From NCBI RefSeq assembly GCF_007858255.1, contig NZ_VFEU01000027.1, positions 1-62,271 on the forward strand: a DNA stretch of 62,271 nt. The letters run 5' to 3'. Shown here piece by piece: positions 48,677 to 58,749 of this stretch. How positions within the stretch are numbered: position 1 is the stretch's first letter; the number at the start of each line of letters is the position of its first letter. The notes under the pieces are model-generated. The model saw nothing but the letters and a program-made list of their open reading frames with translations. It had not been told where the DNA came from and made no database searches. The position numbers and the translations under genes were made by a program. The stretch comes from Pseudomonas rhodesiae. Lineage in GTDB: Bacteria > Pseudomonadota > Gammaproteobacteria > Pseudomonadales > Pseudomonadaceae.

Positions 48677-51331
48677 TCAAAACTCATATTTCTCCATGCG
48701 CTGGATGAAGGCTTCCCGGCCTCCTTCCAAGATCCTCGCCACCTGGTCTCGAATCAGGGCTACGTCGATGGAGCCCTGTGCCTCAAACTCAAGACACCCA
48801 CGGTTCTCCTCTGTGCTGAACACTCCGATCCACTCTGCGTCGCCGAACACCGGGATGTTCGCGTTGTGCGTCGCAAAGAGAAATTGCCGGTTAGTTTTGG
48901 CGTCCCTTAACTCAGTCACAATTCTTTCGGCAATGAACGCGTTATCAAGGTTGTCTTCCGGCTGATCCATAAATAGCGGATCGATGTTGTCCAGAAGCAG
49001 CATGTGCAGGATAGCCGTGCACTGTTGACCAGTCGAAAGTTTATTCAAAGGACGGAACAATGGCTCCGCATTTCCATGGGCTACGTTTAGCGAGATGTCC
49101 ACGCGATGCTCCAACTCCAACGCCTCAAGCTCCATTATTTGAGACGGCTGGAGCTTGGCCAATGCATCAGCGACCAAAGGCGTCAAACCCCATTCCAATT
49201 GCAGCATCACGCTACCTTCCCGGATCGATGCAACCAGCAAGGATGGACTGATCGTCTCTTGCTCTTCGATCCACGCCAATCGCTTTTCAGCAATCCCTTC
49301 CAACTTGCAACCCAACAGGTATGCCACCAGCGGTGAACGGTCAGCTTCAGGCACAACCTCAATTCTCAGCTTCCCATCAAGCTTTCGCGTCAGTCTCTTG
49401 GCTGCCTTTTGTAAAGCATCAACCCGGAGACTTCTCAGATCTGAAAGCTCCGCCAGGATGTTCCGTCGTTCCTGTTCCAGTCTCTCGCGTTGTTTTTGAT
49501 GCCCAGGAAGCTTTGCCCCTAGTGGCCTTATGCGCTCGATATCCCCCTGCAGTATTTGATACGCGGCACCAATTTCCTGCCCCGACTTACCCGCCGTGTC
49601 TGGGAGCTTACGAAGCTCTTTCTCCAGGTCCCTATCATGTTCCTGTACCGCGAGCAGCCAAGCATCGTGTTCAATCGTAAACTGCGCTTGGCTGCCAGCA
49701 ATAAACACTTCCATTTCGGTTACATTGGTTTCGAAATCCACCTTGAGGGACTCCAAAACTCCTCGCATTGCGACCAGCGCATCCCGATCGGGAACGCCCT
49801 CAATCGCCTCATCATTTATAAAGCAGAGATCCGGAATAGCTCGTCGAAGGTCAGCAAGCGCGTTTTCGAAGCTTTGCAAACTATCCTTTGCAGTACCGAC
49901 CAGCACTCGCTCCCTGGCAAGCAAAGACGTTGTGGCCAACTTTTCAGCAACGCCCAATGTCTCATAATCGTGTAACTGCTCCTCTAGATTCGGGAGCCGG
50001 TTGAGTTCGGACGAGACGTCGTCCAGTTCAGACAGGGATTCCACAAACTTCAGCTGGTTCTCCTTCAAGCGTTTCTGCGCGTCGAGTCTGTTTTGCTCAT
50101 AATTGCGGTCTTGGGGAAGAAATCGGTCTAGCAATTGCAATCGACTAGCTTCATCCTGGGCCAGTTCATAGATTTCATTTTGCCCATATATATCTAAGCC
50201 AGGCAAAAGCTCTCGGGGCATCATAGTCGATACGTCACCGTTAACGTCACGAACCACTGGCAGCTCTCCGTGCCGGCGAGACACGGTATATTGCTTGCCA
50301 TTCTGGGCCGATGACACCACAACCAACTCCACTCTGCCTGCCGCCCGCCCTATATTCTCTTTGATGATTTCTTGATGCAGTTTTTGAGCCTGCTTGCCTT
50401 TCGGCGGTAGGTTAAAAGCGAAGCGAAGGCATTCCAAGAGGGTGGATTTCCCGGTGCCCCTTCCACCAATAACAGTGTTTAGATGGTCGGAAAAATTCAC
50501 CTTTAAGCCGTCCAGATAGCCACCTGTGACCGCCATACTAAGGACCCTGCCGATTGGATTCTTAGCAACTTTAGAATTCAGCCGAATCCTGGAGGCGGGG
50601 TCGAGAAAGGCCACTTTGAAGGCGGCGAAGGTGGGACGCGTCATCTTAATCAGGCATGTCGCCCCTGACTGTTCCAGATCTGCTGGCTTGGCGACGTCCT
50701 TGGCATTGATCAAGGCGACCTGCCGTTCGCGCTTGTAGGCATTATCGTTATTTTTAAGTACTCGACGGTAGAAATCGCTTTCGATCCCTGCAAGATCCTC
50801 CAAAGCCCCCGGTATCTGTGCCGCCCGCAGCTTTGGGAGCGTCCACACGTGGTTGAGACGGTTTTTCAGCAAACCGCTGTCCTGAGTGCAATGCGCCGCG
50901 TAAATAAAGCCCCCGAGCTGATCTACCTTGTCGATCAAATGTTCCGAGCTTAAGCGAGACGGTCGAACACCATTCGCAGGATCCAGGAGGTCGAGATTGC
51001 CGAGGTAACGTTCGAGCTGTTGTGTACCCGTATCTTCAGAGAACAGGCATACGTAGTGGGTTTTGTCATTTGCAGCAATCTCGAACCCCGGAAACACAAC
51101 GATCCCTTTTGGCTCAAGCACCTTTCTCAAGCTATCCACACTGGCGACACTGCCATGGTCAGCGATCCCGACCACCTTAACGTCATGTGCCAAGCACTTT
51201 TCAAGCAAAGCCTCGTTGTATTGCGCCTCGTCAAAGCCGTGATCAGAGCCACGGAAGGCGCCTTGGTAACTGAAGGGGTTGACTTGCAAAGCACAGCGCC
51301 AAAATCGAGCGAAGGTAAAATGATCGTCCAT
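48677..51331 (-). CDS. PHP-domain plus SMC-like AAA ATPase (TrlF-like)
   Basis: 884 residues. The N-terminal PHP phosphoesterase domain shows VGIADHGSVASVDSLRK and FPGFEIAANDKTHYVCLF. Walker A IGGRGTGKSTLLECLRF (about 300), a long coiled coil (about 430-700), the ABC signature LSTGQQCTAILHMLLL and Walker B PLFMDQPEDNLDN follow. This matches TrlF-family PHP-ATPases, associated with defence islands. It may cut nucleic acids when its ATPase senses invasion. Start ATG 51331 (M6 of the open frame) is chosen as the most likely. Not essential to replication; phage role inferred. Confidence 0.82.
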   Translation of the reverse strand: MDDHFTFARFWRCALQVNPFSYQGAFRGSDHGFDEAQYNEALLEKCLAHDVKVVGIADHGSVASVDSLRKVLEPKGIVVFPGFEIAANDKTHYVCLFSEDTGTQQLERYLGNLDLLDPANGVRPSRLSSEHLIDKVDQLGGFIYAAHCTQDSGLLKNRLNHVWTLPKLRAAQIPGALEDLAGIESDFYRRVLKNNDNAYKRERQVALINAKDVAKPADLEQSGATCLIKMTRPTFAAFKVAFLDPASRIRLNSKVAKNPIGRVLSMAVTGGYLDGLKVNFSDHLNTVIGGRGTGKSTLLECLRFAFNLPPKGKQAQKLHQEIIKENIGRAAGRVELVVVSSAQNGKQYTVSRRHGELPVVRDVNGDVSTMMPRELLPGLDIYGQNEIYELAQDEASRLQLLDRFLPQDRNYEQNRLDAQKRLKENQLKFVESLSELDDVSSELNRLPNLEEQLHDYETLGVAEKLATTSLLARERVLVGTAKDSLQSFENALADLRRAIPDLCFINDEAIEGVPDRDALVAMRGVLESLKVDFETNVTEMEVFIAGSQAQFTIEHDAWLLAVQEHDRDLEKELRKLPDTAGKSGQEIGAAYQILQGDIERIRPLGAKLPGHQKQRERLEQERRNILAELSDLRSLRVDALQKAAKRLTRKLDGKLRIEVVPEADRSPLVAYLLGCKLEGIAEKRLAWIEEQETISPSLLVASIREGSVMLQLEWGLTPLVADALAKLQPSQIMELEALELEHRVDISLNVAHGNAEPLFRPLNKLSTGQQCTAILHMLLLDNIDPLFMDQPEDNLDNAFIAERIVTELRDAKTNRQFLFATHNANIPVFGDAEWIGVFSTEENRGCLEFEAQGSIDVALIRDQVARILEGGREAFIQRMEKYEF

Positions 51332-51600
51332 GTTGACCTGCCGCAATGGGTTGGGATTGGGGGCGGGAGCGAAGTACCCGCCGACTTGGCGAACCGAAAC
51401 AAATGTGACAAGTTCACCAGCTAGGAATGTATACCTCCGCGACTAACTGCGTAACTACCCCGATCACTTCGACACATTGCTGACCGCACGCTTACCGCCC
51501 GACATATCGAGATCGTAATCGGAAACAGTCTTTACTAAGCTGGCACAAGTACGTCAGAGTGGCTTGACGGCTACAGTAGGCCATTTAGGGAGACTAGAGC

Positions 51601-52242
51601 ATGCCGCGAGGCGCAGCTTTTTTTGCAGGGATGAACAAGGCTCAGTTGCGAGCCTGTATCCGGTTGCGACTGAAAGAACGGGAGTTTGACGAGGTCTTTC
51701 AAGACGACTTGATCTCAGACCTTATCGCCGAAAAACACTACTACTGCTCCGTCCACGATCTGCGGCCGAGTCAATTCCGCATGGTGTATCGACCTGGTGG
51801 CGGCTATGATTTTTATGGCCTGTTCAATGCAAGTAGATGGCATAAGGTGTCTTGGTCTCAGTGCTTAGATCCAAGGGATCAAAACGACTGGATTCAATCT
51901 GCACTGCGCCTGGCATCAGCGCCCTTTTTATCCGCTCGAAGGCTTGCATTTCCGATCTGTGAGCGTTGTGGAGTTCTTCCTTCTACCGAAGTGGATCACG
52001 TGAGCCCCGAATTCCAATCGATAGCCCGTCAGGCGACGCAGCTTATGACGACTTCTGAGTTTCGCAACGCATTTCGTGGTTTCGATTGGTGGAGCGACCA
52101 ACCTTTCACATTACCTTTAGACAACTCCGCTCTCGCCTACACGCTACAGGCACATCAAAGCGCGACGCTACAAGCCGTGTGTAAGGACTGTCATCTACAA
52201 AACGCAACTGACCGTAAAATGCTGCGGGGCGGATCTGCCTAG
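51601..52242 (+). CDS. HNH-type endonuclease-like protein
   Basis: 213 residues. CERCGVLPSTEVDHVSPEF (CxxC, then DH) with a later CKDCHLQNATDR makes an HNH/beta-beta-alpha metal core spanning 120-205. The N-terminal 110 residues are not recognised. Single gene, divergent from the 889-residue-class ATPase and convergent to the Septu-like pair. Possible restriction or homing nuclease. Confidence 0.7.
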   Translation: MPRGAAFFAGMNKAQLRACIRLRLKEREFDEVFQDDLISDLIAEKHYYCSVHDLRPSQFRMVYRPGGGYDFYGLFNASRWHKVSWSQCLDPRDQNDWIQSALRLASAPFLSARRLAFPICERCGVLPSTEVDHVSPEFQSIARQATQLMTTSEFRNAFRGFDWWSDQPFTLPLDNSALAYTLQAHQSATLQAVCKDCHLQNATDRKMLRGGSA

Positions 52243-52291
52243 GCCAGCTGCGGTACAACTCTTGTATTTAATATCTATCAACCAAGTTAAA

Positions 52292-53101
52292 TCACTGCAA
52301 CAATTTGGATACTAAGATACAACGTAGCTGCATTACATCGACATCGAGAAGCCCTCGGAGACATGAAGCCTCCCAGCCATAGCCCACATTAGCATCATCC
52401 ATAATAATTAACTCATCTTGAATGACTGACTTCCATAGGGAAATATCTTTCTTGGCAAGACGGGCTGTGATTTTGCTAATTTGAACATTCGTACTCAGGT
52501 TGAATGCACGTCGGTCAACGCACATCTCTATGTGCGCCATGATACGCCCCCGGTCATCAGCACTGAAAGCAACATCATTAAAACCAAGCTCGTACTGCGT
52601 AACCGTACTCGAACTTTTAAAACGAGTTACTAGCTTTAACCTCCCCAGTATCGACTTATCAAATATAGGGTGCAGAAGATGGTGCGCAACTCCGTTGACG
52701 TGTTTACTTCCCCGCTTCTGGTTACAGGTATTACAAGAGGGAACCAGATTCCAACTAAATACCGTAAATTCTGGAAAGTACGTTTTGGGAAGATAGTGCT
52801 CGACCGTTCCTATGGCTGAATTACCGCACATAGGGCACGACCCCAACATTAACTCTCTAAGTTTCGGTATCCAGTTTAGGCCATACTTTTTAGCGCCACC
52901 CTCATACGCCTTATGCATACAGTTACGTTGGTCACCAGTTAGACCAACAGCTACCAACTGAGGAGTCCCAAATTTTTTGAGATAGCCGTCGTAAGCCTTT
53001 TCTATTGCATTATAGGTTCCATGTAAAAAGCTGTAGCCCGTGGTTAAGGCACTCAAGCTTTTAAGATCATCAATACCATGGACATGATCAAAAGGTCGCA
53101 T
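52292..53101 (-). CDS. Septu-like HNH nuclease (PtuB-type)
   Basis: 269 residues. Central HNH: CPMCGNSAIGTVEHYLPK (CxxC, then EH) and LVPSCNTCNQKRGSK (CxxC, N), the order of PtuB proteins. The second of two genes behind an ATPase, 2 bp apart. In Septu the nuclease degrades DNA under control of the ATPase during phage infection. The link is by arrangement and domain type. Confidence 0.75.
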   Translation of the reverse strand: MRPFDHVHGIDDLKSLSALTTGYSFLHGTYNAIEKAYDGYLKKFGTPQLVAVGLTGDQRNCMHKAYEGGAKKYGLNWIPKLRELMLGSCPMCGNSAIGTVEHYLPKTYFPEFTVFSWNLVPSCNTCNQKRGSKHVNGVAHHLLHPIFDKSILGRLKLVTRFKSSSTVTQYELGFNDVAFSADDRGRIMAHIEMCVDRRAFNLSTNVQISKITARLAKKDISLWKSVIQDELIIMDDANVGYGWEASCLRGLLDVDVMQLRCILVSKLLQ

Positions 53102-53103
53102 TT

Positions 53104-54759
53104 TTAATCATACTCCCCCGGATTAGATATACGATCCTTGATTTCCATGAGCATGTCGATATTGAAAATATCTCGATAAACTTCAACAATTTGCTCAAAA
53201 GGTATATTCGCCTTAGCAATAGATTCACTAACCTTTCTATGATAAGCATCCACAGTACTATCACCAAAAACTGCTAACGAAATCTCCGCTACGTTTGCGC
53301 CCAACGTCTGAAGATACGGCCTGCTTATGGACGCTTTTTTCCCCTTCCGTTCCAAAATGTGCACACAATGGGTTGGGACTTCGCGCACCACGTATGCAGA
53401 ATGCGTGGCGATTATGGCTATTGACGATGTACGCTCCAAGATATTATAGAGGAGCATCATATAATCACTTACCAGATTAGGATGCAGGTAAGTTTCGGGT
53501 TCATCAATGATCAGCAATGTACCATCCCCTGCCAAATTGAGAAAATGCAAGGCAAAGTGAAACATGCTGCGCTGACCACTGCTCATGTCAATAACTCGAC
53601 TTAAATCAGTAGTTAAAAAGCTGGGCTCTCGTGTGGTATCGATAGTTCCTAAAATATCCAAAGAGCGCTGCTCCCCCATCATCTGATTAACAAAGCTCCA
53701 GTTATTGCCAGCTTTATCTTTCACGCAGGAGCCACTAGGGCAGTCCGCTGTAACCGGTATGGCAAGCAAATGCATTGGCATGAAGCCAGAGAGTACATCG
53801 TTGAATATTTTGCTCTTCTCCCGAGCAAAAGCATCATCCGTTAACCTCAACAAGGTTACTAATAAATAGGAAAGATTCTGATGAAACTCGCTGCTTTCTT
53901 TCTTAGCGGTGGTATTAAATGCATGATATTCAAAACACCCAAGCTTGCTGAATCGAGGCAAGGAGGAGGAAGGATCTGAGTAGTAGGATACCACCCGATT
54001 GAATCTAAAACCTTCGGGAGTACTCAGTGTGGAGTCTTCAAACCTCTCGACCACTCCTTGACCCGACAGTAAAATCGTAGGCGGTCCATCTTGCGCATTA
54101 TTTGAAACTGAAGCAGCCTCAATAGCAAGGCGGGCTAGCAGGTTTGTTTTACCTGTGCCATTCACACCTATTAGACAATGAATTCTATCATCAAAGAACT
54201 TGTGATCACGGAAAGCGACATCAAGAGCCACAAAGTTTTCTGTGCCCGGAAGCATAGTGGTGAATTTAAATGGCACCTTGGCGTCACCCATCGGCGCTTG
54301 TATATATGCACCAGCAGCACCGTTGATCAATGCCAAATAAGCATCCTGATAACGGAGAACGCCGAGCCTGAATGGTTCTGTCTGTATAATATGTTCATAA
54401 TTATTAGCACCCACGCAGCGATCATAAGAGACTTCGTGTAGAGCTTTCAGCAGGAAGGCCACAGCATCAACGGACAGCTGATCGGCTAGTCGTTTATAAT
54501 CATTGGGGCTAGCCAATAAACTTATAAAATATGACATCTCGCCATTGGGCGCGCTGGAAAGAAAGGCAAAAGGTTTTTGATCTTTTAAATCTAGGGGGAT
54601 TACATAACCACTGAGAAAGATCTGTTTACTTTTATAGGTAAAATAAATTGACGCATGATAGTTATACCCGAAATCGTTCCAGCCATGTTTCGAAGACGAT
54701 ATATTGATATGCTTATCAAAACCATCCGGTGCTCCCTCCAGTTTAATTATCCATGACAT
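53104..54759 (-). CDS. Septu-like AAA/ABC-type ATPase (PtuA-type)
   Basis: 551 residues from ATG 54759 with AAGGAGGAAGGC upstream. Walker A IGVNGTGKTNLLARLAIE (about 215), a signature SSGQRSMFHFALHF (about 415) and Walker B LLIIDEPETYLHPNLVSDY (about 435), then the His-switch SSIAIIATHSAYVVRE. This is the OLD/PtuA-type ATPase. The pair with the HNH gene immediately downstream gives the Septu design. Low GC in this gene relative to its neighbours suggests separate acquisition. The 680 bp upstream of its start (54760-55436) hold no supported gene. Confidence 0.8.
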   Translation of the reverse strand: MSWIIKLEGAPDGFDKHINISSSKHGWNDFGYNYHASIYFTYKSKQIFLSGYVIPLDLKDQKPFAFLSSAPNGEMSYFISLLASPNDYKRLADQLSVDAVAFLLKALHEVSYDRCVGANNYEHIIQTEPFRLGVLRYQDAYLALINGAAGAYIQAPMGDAKVPFKFTTMLPGTENFVALDVAFRDHKFFDDRIHCLIGVNGTGKTNLLARLAIEAASVSNNAQDGPPTILLSGQGVVERFEDSTLSTPEGFRFNRVVSYYSDPSSSLPRFSKLGCFEYHAFNTTAKKESSEFHQNLSYLLVTLLRLTDDAFAREKSKIFNDVLSGFMPMHLLAIPVTADCPSGSCVKDKAGNNWSFVNQMMGEQRSLDILGTIDTTREPSFLTTDLSRVIDMSSGQRSMFHFALHFLNLAGDGTLLIIDEPETYLHPNLVSDYMMLLYNILERTSSIAIIATHSAYVVREVPTHCVHILERKGKKASISRPYLQTLGANVAEISLAVFGDSTVDAYHRKVSESIAKANIPFEQIVEVYRDIFNIDMLMEIKDRISNPGEYD

Positions 54760-55436
54760 GCCTTCCTCCTTGTGGTGCTCTAGCAACCTTAAATGGTCAC
54801 GATATTAGCATTTCGGCGTGCAGGAATGGCATCTGATCCAGAATCTCCAGGTGCCAGTGTTGAGAGCCCTTCCGCCCGGACGCCCTCGATGTCCAGTACA
54901 GCAGCATTTGGTTTTGAACATGATAAACGCAGCGTATGTCAGCGCCATTCGAAGCAGACGGCTGAGCCCGCTCGAGATACTTTAAACCTCGCGATCACTA
55001 ATGCGGACAAAAACTGTCACGCTGTAATCATCCAGTGAGGTTTTGGAAATAAGTAAATATCTGAAATTTACGTCAAACCGAGATCGAGATACCGGCCGGT
55101 CTAATTCACAATCAAGCTGCAAACCTAGCGACAAAACCTCCAAGAGAGCTCCTGCATTTCACTTGTTTGTCGTTTTCAGCCGACCACGACAGGCAGCAAT
55201 CGGCCGAGGCTGTGTAAAAAATCGTTTTTGAGCGTGCCAGGTACTCCAAACCAGACTGGAAATCGCGTTTCTATGCGAAATTCACGCCTGCAGACGTGCT
55301 GATAAATTTCAGATTTAACGTAGACGTGCACACTTCAATTTTGGCGAAGCGTTTTTACACACTCTGGGCCAATAGCTGCCGGTGGCAACACAATGCACTG
55401 GGCTACGAAACCTAATCACAAGTCGCCTCGGGTTTC

Positions 55437-55919
55437 CTAAGTACCCTCGGTGGCTGTTGTGCTGCATTTGATCAGCGCGTGATGAACCGAGAGCCCCAGC
55501 CATATAGTTCCTGTCAGACCTAAAATCATGAACACCATAGGCTTGGTTTGTCGATTTGTGATCTTGACCCACTCATTGATATCCACGCCTGAAGGAGATG
55601 GATTGATTTCTGGATGTGTGTGCCATTCGCCCAGATAGTCCATAGTCTTTTCACTAACATGCCATTGCTCTAGGGCGATTTGCTGATGATGATGAGCGGA
55701 CCTGTCAAATCGGAAGCGGCGGCAACGATCGGTCAACTGCGGAACTGTAACTTGGACTATATGAAGGTGTGGACCTTTCCGATATCCCAGTAAAATCCCC
55801 CCCGCTTCGGTTTTTTCGCTTCGGTCTTGGCGGTACCTATCCATGGTCTGTAGAGGCGCGCCTTCTACAAGAATTTTGTGATGATGTGGCGAGGCTTCCC
55901 ATACTATTGCGGTTCGCAT
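55437..55919 (-). CDS. cap3: Cap3, JAB/MPN-domain isopeptidase of type II CBASS
   Basis: 160 residues. JAMM zinc-protease motif: Glu38 (EAGGILLGYRKG), His100, His102 and Asp113 (EWHTHPEINPSPSGVD). Cap3 removes Cap2-attached CD-NTase conjugates and tunes CBASS activity. Its start overlaps the Cap2 stop by 16 bases. Last gene of the four-gene CBASS operon. Confidence 0.9.
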   Translation of the reverse strand: MRTAIVWEASPHHHKILVEGAPLQTMDRYRQDRSEKTEAGGILLGYRKGPHLHIVQVTVPQLTDRCRRFRFDRSAHHHQQIALEQWHVSEKTMDYLGEWHTHPEINPSPSGVDINEWVKITNRQTKPMVFMILGLTGTIWLGLSVHHALIKCSTTATEGT

Positions 55920-57571
55920 GCAGGACAGCCCTTAATCTTCGAGAGGTTTTTATTTTTCAAGCTGAACACGTCGGCGTTTGCTGTGGCGCGCGTTCTGAAG
56001 CATGGAGTAGGCGATCCCTGTAACCAGTCACACACCATCTCTGTGGCCAGTGCCGCAGCATGTAGAGGTGCGGAGACGGCGTAAGGTGTGTACGCGCGGC
56101 AGCCATCCGTTCTGCGAACAGACGGTTTTTTGAGTACCCGATAGCGTTCTTGCCGATGAGCATTGGCACTGGGAACGAGAAGGCAGCGATAGCACCCGCC
56201 GCCTTTGTCGTCAGTCCAAAGCGCTTGCACTGCCTCCCCGTTACCACGGATCCACACGTGTAAAATAGGTATGTGGCTTTTTCGCTGTAATCGCAGGCCG
56301 TTAAGGAGTTCGCTGACAGCTTCCTCACCGGTCGCATCGATTATCAACTCCGATCCCCATAACCCCTGATGAGCAAAAACGCTGCCTGTGATCGCCTCAA
56401 TCTTGCTGTGGGGAAACTGACGATTCAAATCTGCTGCAAGTGCAGTGGCTTTGAATTCGAAAAGTGACGGGTAGCCAAGTATGTGGCGGCCTAAATTTTC
56501 TGGCCCTATCCGGTCTGGATCAATCAGTTTCAAGCCGCCAAGTTTCCCTGTGCCTGCACCTAGGCGCAGCATTGCATGAGCGACAAATGAGCCGATGGCT
56601 CCGCAGCCCACCACGGTTACCCTTTTATTATAAAGATCTGGGAAGTGAAGGTTTCTGCTGTGAACAAACTGACTACTGACTTGCTCGATGGATAGCCGGA
56701 TGAGAGTTGTTTCTCCTCCTTTATTGTGAAGCCATTGCCTGTAACGATTGGGGCTTCGGCTGTAGCCTTTTCTTTTTAAATGGTCCAGGTTGAACCCAAA
56801 ACCGATCCGGCCGACAGGTGTGTCGATGGCAAAAGAAACATACTTGAATTTCAGGTAGTCAGGCTCAGACAGGATTTTCTGGACACCGGCTGAAAGAGTC
56901 TTATCCCACGTGCGTAACCAAGAAAACAATTCCTTAACAGTCCCTGGCATGGCCTTTGGTACTGCCGGGGAGATATGGGTTTTCAACAGCCAGCAACGAA
57001 AACTTGAAGGCTTTAGCGTCCCACCCAACGACGAGGCTAACGTTTCTGCTTCTTCACGGTCGCTTGAAATGAACACGCGCTTCTTGCCGGATTTTTCGAT
57101 GATGAAATAGTGCGCGTATAGGTCTTTTTCGTTCGTGTATCCCATGAGGACGTCCCATGGGGCACTCGTCTGGCCATATTCCCAATGAGCGGTAAATTCA
57201 TCTTGAATGTCACTGTCTCGGTACTGGGGTTCCGTAGCGATTCGATCGAGTATCGCAGTCGCTTGGTTGAGGCACTGCAACACAGCGGTCGCGGGATCGT
57301 ATCGATCAAGCGTTACGGAGCCGGGTGCGAAGTAGCAGAGATTACCCAGCACATCAATGTGCGGCATCAGTTCAGGGAGGAAATCAGGACGATCCAATAT
57401 GCAGATCGCCGGATAGCTCAGGAAATCCCAATCTTTGATTGTGAGCTTGACTGACACGTCGCCTTTTTTACACGCCAGCCCCCCTTTAAAGACACGCACC
57501 GGTAGCTTGGCAGCTACCGGTGTAAAGCCACGCGCTCTGAGCGCCCGTAAGGTTTCGCCTAAAGCGCTCAT
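55904..57571 (-). CDS. cap2: Cap2, E2-E1 fusion of type II CBASS
   Basis: 555 residues. The C-terminal half is a ThiF/E1 adenylation domain: VTVVGCGAIGSFVAHAMLRLG (about 320), LKLIDPDRIGPENLGRH and a terminal CPACEP, a zinc site. The N-terminal half is the E2-like part (LCYFAPGSVTLDRYDP). Cap2 conjugates the CD-NTase C-terminus to targets and primes the system. It overlaps Cap3 and follows the CD-NTase by 8 bp. Confidence 0.9.
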   Translation of the reverse strand: MSALGETLRALRARGFTPVAAKLPVRVFKGGLACKKGDVSVKLTIKDWDFLSYPAICILDRPDFLPELMPHIDVLGNLCYFAPGSVTLDRYDPATAVLQCLNQATAILDRIATEPQYRDSDIQDEFTAHWEYGQTSAPWDVLMGYTNEKDLYAHYFIIEKSGKKRVFISSDREEAETLASSLGGTLKPSSFRCWLLKTHISPAVPKAMPGTVKELFSWLRTWDKTLSAGVQKILSEPDYLKFKYVSFAIDTPVGRIGFGFNLDHLKRKGYSRSPNRYRQWLHNKGGETTLIRLSIEQVSSQFVHSRNLHFPDLYNKRVTVVGCGAIGSFVAHAMLRLGAGTGKLGGLKLIDPDRIGPENLGRHILGYPSLFEFKATALAADLNRQFPHSKIEAITGSVFAHQGLWGSELIIDATGEEAVSELLNGLRLQRKSHIPILHVWIRGNGEAVQALWTDDKGGGCYRCLLVPSANAHRQERYRVLKKPSVRRTDGCRAYTPYAVSAPLHAAALATEMVCDWLQGSPTPCFRTRATANADVFSLKNKNLSKIKGCPACEPQ

Positions 57572-57579
57572 AGGGTTCC

Positions 57580-58749
57580 TCAGCCTGCACTACTGGACAG
57601 AACGACGGGTGGGGCTACTTTTTCTGGAGCGGTGTTGCGGATCGCATCCGCTTCACCGCCCACCTCAATCAGTGTAGTGTCCCAAGGCATTCGACTGCCG
57701 AACTGGGCTCTCATTTGAATCACCGCTTCACCTTTTTGATGCTCTCGCATCATCCGGCTTTCGTAGATTGCGCTTCCCAGTTCGGCAAAACGACGCGCAG
57801 CAATTGCACGATCAGAACCTTCCAGGCGGTTGAAATCCTCTTTCTCGTCATCAATCCCGGGTTCCCGTATTTCGCCACGGAAGACAACACCTAAATGTTT
57901 TGCTGCTGCTTCAGTTACCAGGTCGTCGCGACCGGGTTGGGCAACGAAGTTCTGGGCAACCGCGATCATAATCGAGACGGATGTTGGACCCCCGCTATCC
58001 CAATGCACGTCCCGCCAAGCCTTGAGGTAGCGAGATACTCGCCGTAGTTGTTCGCCATGCTCTTCGATGCGATCTCGAAACCAGTTCGCTACTGCTTCAG
58101 GATCAGACTCACGCCATTCACCACTTCGAGTGGCCATTGCAATATGGTCCAAATCCTTCCACTGCTGCAGCTCGTAGCTTTCATCCATGGCGCGGGCTGT
58201 TGCGAGCTGCTCCATGCCATCCAACATCGCTTTTTCAAGCGAGACCCGCTCGGTAATGGTCTGGAACTCTTCTTCCGGTGCAGCGTACAGGGGAAGGTCG
58301 ATATGGGCCCAGTCGGCAATTTGAATGCGTATGCAGGTTTTTTTGCCAGTGATCAGGTCCCATTTCTCTGCCTTGCACAGGTCTTTCAGCAGCTCTTCGA
58401 CCAGAGAAAAGTATGCTTTGGCCATTTGGTGGGGCGGGCCATTTTCCTCCCATACAGTGACAGGGAGGTAAACACCATAATCCCAGTCCATTTCTTGAGC
58501 TGGGGACTTGGCAGGCACGACGCACGTGTTATAGGACCAGGACCCTTGAGTTCTGAATCGTGGTTCCACCACATGCTCCATGCCTAAAATAGTTTTTGTA
58601 GCTGCACGAATGCGTGGCTTCAAATGTTCACGAACCTTGTTTTTGCATTCCATCAAGAACTTGCGCTGCTCTCGCGTAGGTGCAATTCGATCCTCAAACA
58701 CATTGGCGTCCGCGCCACCCTTATGGAAGAGCTTATTCAGTTTCAGCAT
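57580..58749 (-). CDS. CD-NTase, DncV-like cyclic dinucleotide synthase
   Basis: 389 residues from ATG 58749. Nucleotidyltransferase core: FRTQGSWSYNTCVVP (GS), QEMDWDYGVYLP (DxD) and IADWAHIDLPLY (third Asp). The C-terminus ends PPVVLSSSAG, a short Gly-ended tail suited to Cap2 conjugation. DncV-type enzymes make 3',3'-cGAMP on phage infection, which activates CapV. It overlaps the end of the CapV gene. Confidence 0.9.
   Translation of the reverse strand: MLKLNKLFHKGGADANVFEDRIAPTREQRKFLMECKNKVREHLKPRIRAATKTILGMEHVVEPRFRTQGSWSYNTCVVPAKSPAQEMDWDYGVYLPVTVWEENGPPHQMAKAYFSLVEELLKDLCKAEKWDLITGKKTCIRIQIADWAHIDLPLYAAPEEEFQTITERVSLEKAMLDGMEQLATARAMDESYELQQWKDLDHIAMATRSGEWRESDPEAVANWFRDRIEEHGEQLRRVSRYLKAWRDVHWDSGGPTSVSIMIAVAQNFVAQPGRDDLVTEAAAKHLGVVFRGEIREPGIDDEKEDFNRLEGSDRAIAARRFAELGSAIYESRMMREHQKGEAVIQMRAQFGSRMPWDTTLIEVGGEADAIRNTAPEKVAPPVVLSSSAG

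Noticed and set aside
54793..55038. Open frame of about 81 residues upstream of the Septu-like ATPase
   Set aside because: Composition is low in typical coding bias, no ribosome-binding site or family; the region looks non-coding.
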